From NCBI RefSeq assembly GCF_016405855.1, contig NZ_JAEFCA010000014.1, positions 1 through 45,214 of the forward strand: 45,214 nt of DNA. Direction: 5' to 3'. This DNA comes from Flavobacterium sp. IB48 (GTDB lineage: Bacteria; Bacteroidota; Bacteroidia; Flavobacteriales; Flavobacteriaceae). The number at the start of each line of letters is the position of its first letter. The first letter of the stretch is position 1. Positions 42,229 to 45,214 of this stretch are shown one piece after another. A program made the position numbers and the translations under genes. The notes beneath the pieces were generated by a model, which was given only the letters and a program-made list of their open reading frames with translations, did no database searches and was not told the origin of the DNA.

Positions 42229-43953
42229 TTAAAAATGATTTGATGACGCATACATTCCTAAATAAGTTCCCACAAAACCGCCTGCTTTTTTGGTACTCAA
42301 AATACTTGCATCGACGTTTTCTGCCAGAACTTTCCAATTATCATCTTGATTTGTTTTATAATAAAAAGTAAAATACTGAGCCTCACCTTCAATTCTAAAG
42401 AACAAAGCTTTTGAAGAGCTCAAAAGTTCTTGTTTTCTTACAATTTCAGATTTACCCTCATTTACTTCATTTGTTGCTTTTTCCAAATATATTTCCTGTT
42501 TATTTTCGGCATTTAAACGAATACCAAGCAACAGATAATTTTTCTCATTTTGAAAAGCCGCTAAACCAGCTGTGGCTTTATTACCTTTTAAATCAAAAGA
42601 TACTTTTGTCGAAATATCAAATTGAAGATGCTGCTGTCTTCTTCCAATAAAAGAAAAATTGACAAGTTCTTTTATAGATTCTTTTCTGGCTTTAACAAAT
42701 AATTTTCCATCTTTCAACTCGTGCCATTTTTCAGAAGGAGTTCGAACGAAATTCCATTTAAAATCAAGTTTATCTGAATCAAATTCGTCATCTGAAATAA
42801 AATTTCCATTCATAGGTAAAACCGATTCTCTTGAGAGTGGTAAATTTGGTCTTTTATGAATAAACGGAATAGGTTCATTTCCGCCAGTTATTTCAGGCCA
42901 GCCATTTTTCCATTCAACAGGAAGCATAAAAGTTTCTCTTCCTGTATTATATAAATCATCGCCATAAGGTCTGCATCCTAAAAAGACCGACCACCACTCT
43001 CCATTTGGCAATTGTATAAAATCGGCATGACCTGTAGTTGTAACCTGATTTTTCCTGTTTGGATCTAAATTTTTCTGTGTCAAAATTGGATTCATTTCAT
43101 AACTTTCATACGGTCCGAAAATGTTTTTACTTCTAAAAACTACTTCGGTATGACGATATTCTGTTCCTCCTTGCGCGCAAATCATATAATAAAAACCGTC
43201 TTTTTTAATAATGTGCGGACCTTCAATCCAGACTGGTTTTTCAGCCATGTTTGTTCCACCATTTATTACAAGTTTTGGTTCGCCAATAATTTTAAAATTT
43301 TTAATATCATACTCAAACATATAAATCGCGCGGTGTCCTCCATGAACAGAAATATTATTTGGCGGAGGACCATTATGCGTTATATAAACTTTTCCGTTAT
43401 CATCAAAGAAAATGTCAGGATCGATTCCGTCAATATTCGGAAACCATATTGGATTTGACCAAGGTCCTGCTGGATTTTTTGCCGTGACAATAAAATTTCC
43501 ACCAGCATCAACATTGGTGCAAACCACATAAAAAGTTCCGTCATGACATCTAATTGTCGGAGCGTACATTCCCTTTGAAATTGCCAGAGTAAAATTGGCT
43601 TGTTCTTTTCTATCTATCACATGACCTATCTGTTTCCAATTGACTAAATCTTCACTTTCAAAAATTGGAAGTCCCGGAAAGTATGAAAAAGAAGAATTTA
43701 CGAGATAAAATTTATTGCCAACTCTGCAAATACTTGGATCCGGGTAAAATCCAGATAAAATTGGGTTGAAATAATTATCATTGGTTCTGGTAATTGTTTT
43801 ATAGATTTGGTCTTTTCCTTCATAATGGAAATAATCAAAAACTGCGTAGTCAGAATTCATAACAAAATTTGAGCTTTTTGACACTCTCATACATCCTGAG
43901 AATAAAATCAAAAACAAAAAACTTATTGCTATATAACATTTTAGTTGACTCAC
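42229..43953 (-). CDS. GH43 beta-xylosidase/arabinofuranosidase lipoprotein
   Basis: A 574-aa lipoprotein. The start is GTG (43953): it is needed for the signal MSQLKCYIAISFLFLILFSGC (cysteine 21), as no Met lies between it and the lipobox. GH43 residues are base D72 (GFYPDPS), modulator D178 (GIDPDIF) and acid E244 (WIEGPHI). A C-terminal beta-sandwich (~375-570, GRRQQHLQFDIS and the end GTYLGMYASSN) is the usual partner of GH43 beta-xylosidases. The residues after the cysteine (MRVSKS) are not acidic, suggesting a periplasmic place. It has its own consensus promoter and is the last gene before the right scar. Confidence 0.92.
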   Translation of the reverse strand: MSQLKCYIAISFLFLILFSGCMRVSKSSNFVMNSDYAVFDYFHYEGKDQIYKTITRTNDNYFNPILSGFYPDPSICRVGNKFYLVNSSFSYFPGLPIFESEDLVNWKQIGHVIDRKEQANFTLAISKGMYAPTIRCHDGTFYVVCTNVDAGGNFIVTAKNPAGPWSNPIWFPNIDGIDPDIFFDDNGKVYITHNGPPPNNISVHGGHRAIYMFEYDIKNFKIIGEPKLVINGGTNMAEKPVWIEGPHIIKKDGFYYMICAQGGTEYRHTEVVFRSKNIFGPYESYEMNPILTQKNLDPNRKNQVTTTGHADFIQLPNGEWWSVFLGCRPYGDDLYNTGRETFMLPVEWKNGWPEITGGNEPIPFIHKRPNLPLSRESVLPMNGNFISDDEFDSDKLDFKWNFVRTPSEKWHELKDGKLFVKARKESIKELVNFSFIGRRQQHLQFDISTKVSFDLKGNKATAGLAAFQNEKNYLLLGIRLNAENKQEIYLEKATNEVNEGKSEIVRKQELLSSSKALFFRIEGEAQYFTFYYKTNQDDNWKVLAENVDASILSTKKAGGFVGTYLGMYASSNHF

Positions 43954-43987
43954 TTTTAATCTTTTAAAATTATTAAAATATAAAAGT

Positions 43988-44016
43988 CAAACCTAATAAG
44001 AAAGTTTTTTACCAAA
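43988..44016 (-). promoter_or_regulatory. Consensus promoter of the GH43 lipoprotein gene
   Basis: On the minus strand TTTG (44016-44013) and TAGGTTTG (43995-43988) are separated by 17 nt, a near-perfect Bacteroidota -33/-7 promoter. The GTG start is 35 nt past the -7 box. It lacks the PUL palindrome, so this gene is probably expressed separately, perhaps constitutively. Confidence 0.68.
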
Positions 44017-44393
44017 CGGTACTAAATCGTCAAAGAATGATATAATATAAATCGCTGGTTTTTTATTTTTTTTTAATCTAAAAGAAAAAATCAAGCAATA
44101 CACATATGCTTATGTTTAACAAAAGAGTTATTTCATTCTAGAGATGATAACGATTCTTCGTTTAAAAGCTAAAGTAAATTAATGGTCGTTTAACTTTCTA
44201 AAATAGAGATTTTAGAAAATAATTAAGATTTCATTTTTAACTTCGTTTACAATTTCAGTTAGAACATCCTGAAATGTATACTTTTTTAATATATTTTGTA
44301 ATACAAAAAAAGAATAATGCTACTGTCTGTTAATTTGTCAGCATTTTAATTTTAGTGAATGATTTAATATTAGAAAAATAAAAATTTGAATTT

Positions 44394-44410
44394 GGTGCAG
44401 AATCGGTGCA
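44394..44410 (+). repeat. GGTGCA direct-repeat pair, right scar
   Basis: An exact copy of the 17-bp motif of the left scar, 50 nt from the right tRNA 3' end. Keeping the spacing while the intervening bases diverge suggests that the spacing matters, as for integrase arm sites. Confidence 0.55.
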
Positions 44411-44460
44411 TAGAGGTTCAAGACATACATAAAAGTGGTACATACAGCGGTTTCAAGCTT

Positions 44461-44485
44461 AAAGTTCGAATCCTGCTCTCCCCAC
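44461..44485 (+). other. tRNA 3'-end fragment (att-like core), right
   Basis: Identical over 25 bp to 1817-1841. Upstream bases cannot form the T-stem or the rest of the cloverleaf, so this too is only the 3' end. A strong terminator follows directly, as after a real tRNA gene. Confidence 0.7.
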
Positions 44486-44518
44486 AAAAGTCCTAATCTA
44501 AAGATTAGGACTTTTTTT
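44486..44518 (+). terminator. Terminator after the right tRNA remnant
   Basis: AAAAGTCCTAATCT (44486-44499) and AGATTAGGACTTTT (44502-44515) form a long perfect stem followed by a run of T. It begins one base after the tRNA remnant. Confidence 0.85.
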
Positions 44519-44949
44519 TTGCTAAAAAAAACAAAAACTGCAAATCTTAGGATTTTCAGATTTTCCTTTTATAATTCTTTTATTTTGTTTTCAATCTCCC
44601 AAAATCTTTATGACAAAATCATGGCATATTGCCACTGTAGTTCTCTTAGTTTTTGACACAAAAAGCTATGCAGTTTTGGAGAAAAATAAAATATGAAGAG
44701 TAAACGAACTTAATAAACCACTTTCTGTATTAAATAATTTTACTTACCCAAAACTTCTTTTTAGCGACATTCATCTCAAAGAATCATACATCATTTTTTT
44801 TTTTTAAAACAGAATTAAAATCAAAACACTTAGCAAAAATCTAGTGGTTTGATTGATAGTAAAGTTTTTTATGCATCATCTGTCATAGATAATGCTTCAA
44901 ATGTGCTACTATTATTATTACTGCAAAACTAAATTTACACTCTTAGAAA

Positions 44950-44968
44950 CCAAACATTTGATGTTTGG
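44950..44968. promoter_or_regulatory. Dyad upstream of the GH3 gene
   Basis: CCAAACAT and ATGTTTGG are perfect inverse complements around TTG, 92 nt before the GH3 start. The right arm includes GATGTTTG, one mismatch from a -7 box. It may be an operator overlapping a promoter. Confidence 0.4.
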
Positions 44969-45060
44969 AAATCTGATTATTATAGCAATTAAAAATACTA
45001 TAATAAAGCGCATTGTATATCTGAATTTAGTAACCTCAATAATAAAACTTAAAACCACAA

Positions 45061-45214
45061 ATGAAAAATAAAAAATTACTAACTATTGGAGTTTTTGCTC
45101 TGTTTACTGTTGGAAATATGAATGCACAAAAAAAGCCGTATCTGGATAAAAATAAAACCGTTGAGCAGCGCATAGACCTGCTTCTGCCATTAATGACGCT
45201 GGAGGAAAAAGTTG
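45061..45214 (+). CDS. GH3 family glycoside hydrolase, N-terminal part (runs off the window)
   Basis: The first 51 codons of a plus-strand gene cut by the window edge. The signal peptide MKNKKLLTIGVFALFTVGNMNA is followed by TVEQRIDLLLPLMTLEEKV, the standard opening of GH3 beta-glucosidases and beta-xylosidases (RxxxLLxxMTLEEKV). The full family length would be ~750 aa, so most of it lies to the right. It stands outside the right scar and so may not belong to the PUL island, although its activity (exo-beta-glucosidase or xylosidase) would complement it. Confidence 0.82.
   Translation, partial: MKNKKLLTIGVFALFTVGNMNAQKKPYLDKNKTVEQRIDLLLPLMTLEEKV

Larger units (their letters stand above)
44283..44485 (+). 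repeat. Right copy of ~200-bp scar repeat ending in a tRNA 3' end
   Basis: Same order and orientation of blocks as 1641-1841: AATACAAAAAAAGAATAAT, GATTTAATATT, the GGTGCA pair (44394-44410), GGTTCAAGACAT, a diverged ~30 bp, and the identical 25-bp tRNA 3' end (44461-44485). The distance between the two tRNA ends is 42,644 bp and encloses the entire PUL up to the GH43 lipoprotein gene. Read as att sites, the two would mark the ends of one island or of two elements inserted in tandem. Confidence 0.75.
43954..45060. other. 1.1-kb gene-free interval with the right scar
   Basis: No credible gene. It contains the GH43 promoter (43988-44016), a 10-bp AT-rich inverted repeat (44195-44218), the right scar repeat (44283-44485), its terminator (44486-44518), ~400 nt of featureless AT-rich DNA, and a dyad (44950-44968) upstream of the GH3 gene. 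The word CTGCAAATC after the terminator recalls the flank of the left scar, so similarity may go on a little beyond the tRNA end. Confidence 0.6.

Noticed and set aside
44195..44218. Hairpin TTTCTAAAAT/ATTTTAGAAA as a regulator site or terminator
   Set aside because: A pure AT-rich inverted repeat without a following T tract on the relevant strand, in AT-rich DNA where such repeats arise by chance.
44435..44656. Plus-strand open frame of 73 codons over the right scar
   Set aside because: It reads through the tRNA remnant and terminator and has no recognisable protein features.

Overview
The window looks like an AT-rich Bacteroidota genome, most likely Flavobacterium or a close relative. It has SusC/SusD pairs, type IX secretion (T9SS) C-terminal sorting domains, lipoproteins with acidic residues after the lipobox cysteine, and promoter -7 boxes of the TAnnTTTG type. 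Most of it (about 4.35-43.95 kb) is one large polysaccharide utilization locus (PUL), almost all on the minus strand.

Layout. 0.3-1.4 kb: a nucleotidyltransferase (AbiEii-like) toxin with an unusual HTH-DUF6922-like antitoxin. 1.64-1.84 kb: a scar ending in a tRNA 3' end. 2.1-4.2 kb: four small proteins of unknown function. 4.35-13.9 kb: five degradative enzymes, namely a GH43, a clan GH-A (GH5-like) lipoprotein, and three T9SS-secreted multidomain enzymes (CBM35-GH26, a GH71/GH99-like barrel, a GH43) that share a nearly identical CBM6-ricin-T9SS tail. 14.4-39.3 kb: a probable 15-gene operon, read leftwards: Fe/2OG dioxygenase, sugar-phosphate isomerase-like protein, 846-aa orphan hydrolase-like lipoprotein, SusC, SusD, two IPT/TIG glycan-binding lipoproteins, GH26, GH43-CBM32, GH92, two SGNH acetylesterases, GH43-CBM6, Calx-beta-GH26, and an AraC regulator. 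39.4-40.3 kb: a second, divergent AraC regulator. 40.5-44.0 kb: an MFS sugar porter and a GH43 xylosidase/arabinosidase lipoprotein. 44.28-44.49 kb: a second copy of the tRNA-3'-end scar in the same orientation. 45.06 kb to the edge: the start of a GH3 gene.

How it works (inference). T9SS-secreted and surface-lipoprotein enzymes cut an acetylated mannose-containing glycan at the cell surface. SusCD and the binding lipoproteins capture and import the fragments. Periplasmic GH43, GH92 and GH26 enzymes and the esterases finish the job, and the MFS porter brings monosaccharide into the cytoplasm. There the cupin-AraC regulators may sense it and act on a promoter module. That module is a 12-14 bp palindrome 36-37 nt from a -7-like box, present three times, each time upstream of a leftward unit of this locus. 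Five GH43s, two esterases, a GH92, a GH71/99-like enzyme and an alpha-glucuronidase-like orphan fit a xylose- or uronic-acid-substituted acetylated mannan, possibly fungal glucuronoxylomannan. The three GH26 enzymes argue equally for a beta-mannan.

Most striking: the whole PUL lies between two ~200-bp direct repeats that each end in the same 25-bp tRNA 3' end, with no integrase between them. This is the architecture expected of an integrase-less, cis-mobilizable island or of tandem element accretion.
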